Of a stretch of 6,485 nt of DNA, positions 6,234 through 6,485 are shown in pieces. The stretch comes from Gammaproteobacteria bacterium. GTDB taxonomy: Bacteria > Pseudomonadota > Gammaproteobacteria > Cardiobacteriales > Wohlfahrtiimonadaceae. Location of the stretch: NCBI GenBank assembly GCA_003864535.1, contig BHEQ01000115.1:1-6485 (forward strand), written 5' to 3'. Numbering within the stretch: position 1 is the first letter of the stretch; each line of letters starts with the position of its first letter. A model generated the notes under the pieces. The model made no database searches, was not told the DNA's origin, and worked only from the letters and a program-made list of their open reading frames with translations. The translations under genes and the position numbers were made by a program.

Positions 6234-6485
6234 AGAAACTTTAGAGAACTTAATGCTTTTCACGATAGCATCAGCCTCACTGGTGTCGTTAACTGTTGGT
6301 ACAACAGCACAGACCGAGATCATTGTTGGTCCAAGAAGGATACGACATGATTCGTAGACAGAAAGTACTCCTTGCTGTTGTATCACCGTCATAATTAGTT
6401 CATCAGAGCTCCCCTCTACTTTGGTAAATTTAGCAGAATTAAGTCGCTCTTCCATTATTTTTATAAATTGATCTATACTTGGAAC
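6222..6485 (-). CDS. C-terminal part of an unidentified protein (5' end outside window)
   Basis: The frame is open on the minus strand from the window edge to the TAA at 6222, giving 87 residues. The ATG at 6455 is probably internal: the ten codons before it are open and coding-like (VPSIDQFIKI) and no ribosome binding site precedes it. The visible part has an N-terminal helix-like segment (QFIKIMEERL), two strand-like stretches (ELIMTVIQQQ and YESCRILLGPTMISVCAVVP), a polar loop, then a closing helix-strand EADAIVKSIKFSKVSKKE. This order loosely recalls the C-terminal half of DcrB/DUF1795-like envelope proteins, but that is a guess from pattern only. I do not recognise the gene. Its downstream end faces adhE in the same orientation, about 450 bases away, so a shared transcript is possible but unsupported. 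Confidence 0.6.
   Translation of the reverse strand, partial: VPSIDQFIKIMEERLNSAKFTKVEGSSDELIMTVIQQQGVLSVYESCRILLGPTMISVCAVVPTVNDTSEADAIVKSIKFSKVSKKE

Overview
The window is AT-rich bacterial DNA with tightly packed genes. It probably comes from a gammaproteobacterium able to ferment: the encoded AdhE follows the enterobacterial protein almost motif for motif. The genus cannot be read from the sequence. No mobile element, tRNA, rRNA or CRISPR array was seen.

Left half, + strand (1-3015): a three-gene set that looks like one operon. It starts with a carbon-starvation-type (CstA) membrane transporter whose 5' end lies outside the window. After 38 bases comes a 94-residue protein ending in two adjacent cysteines. 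A one-base TAATG overlap then leads into a single-domain ArsA/Get3-type ATPase. The ATPase carries a short 12-bp tandem repeat encoding an Asn-rich stretch near its C-terminus. No arsenic-resistance genes are nearby, so the ATPase is more likely to serve the transporter or the small protein than arsenite export.

Middle (3016-3142): the convergent gap, with a strong hairpin that has an A-tract on one side and a T-tract on the other. It can terminate both the cstA operon and adhE.

Right half, - strand (3143-5767): a complete bifunctional acetaldehyde/alcohol dehydrogenase (adhE) with all expected catalytic and iron-binding residues, a good ribosome binding site and an AT-rich leader. Upstream of it (about 5768-6221) no gene can be assigned firmly. 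That stretch holds a possible 78-residue ORF of unknown identity and two perfect 7-bp hairpins. The right edge (6222-6485, - strand) holds the C-terminal part of an unrecognised protein.

The metabolic link between the two halves is inferred: CstA relatives import pyruvate or peptides, and AdhE consumes the acetyl-CoA made from pyruvate when oxygen is low. The two units are convergent and not co-transcribed. The part most worth following up is the transporter / CC-tail protein / Get3-like ATPase trio.
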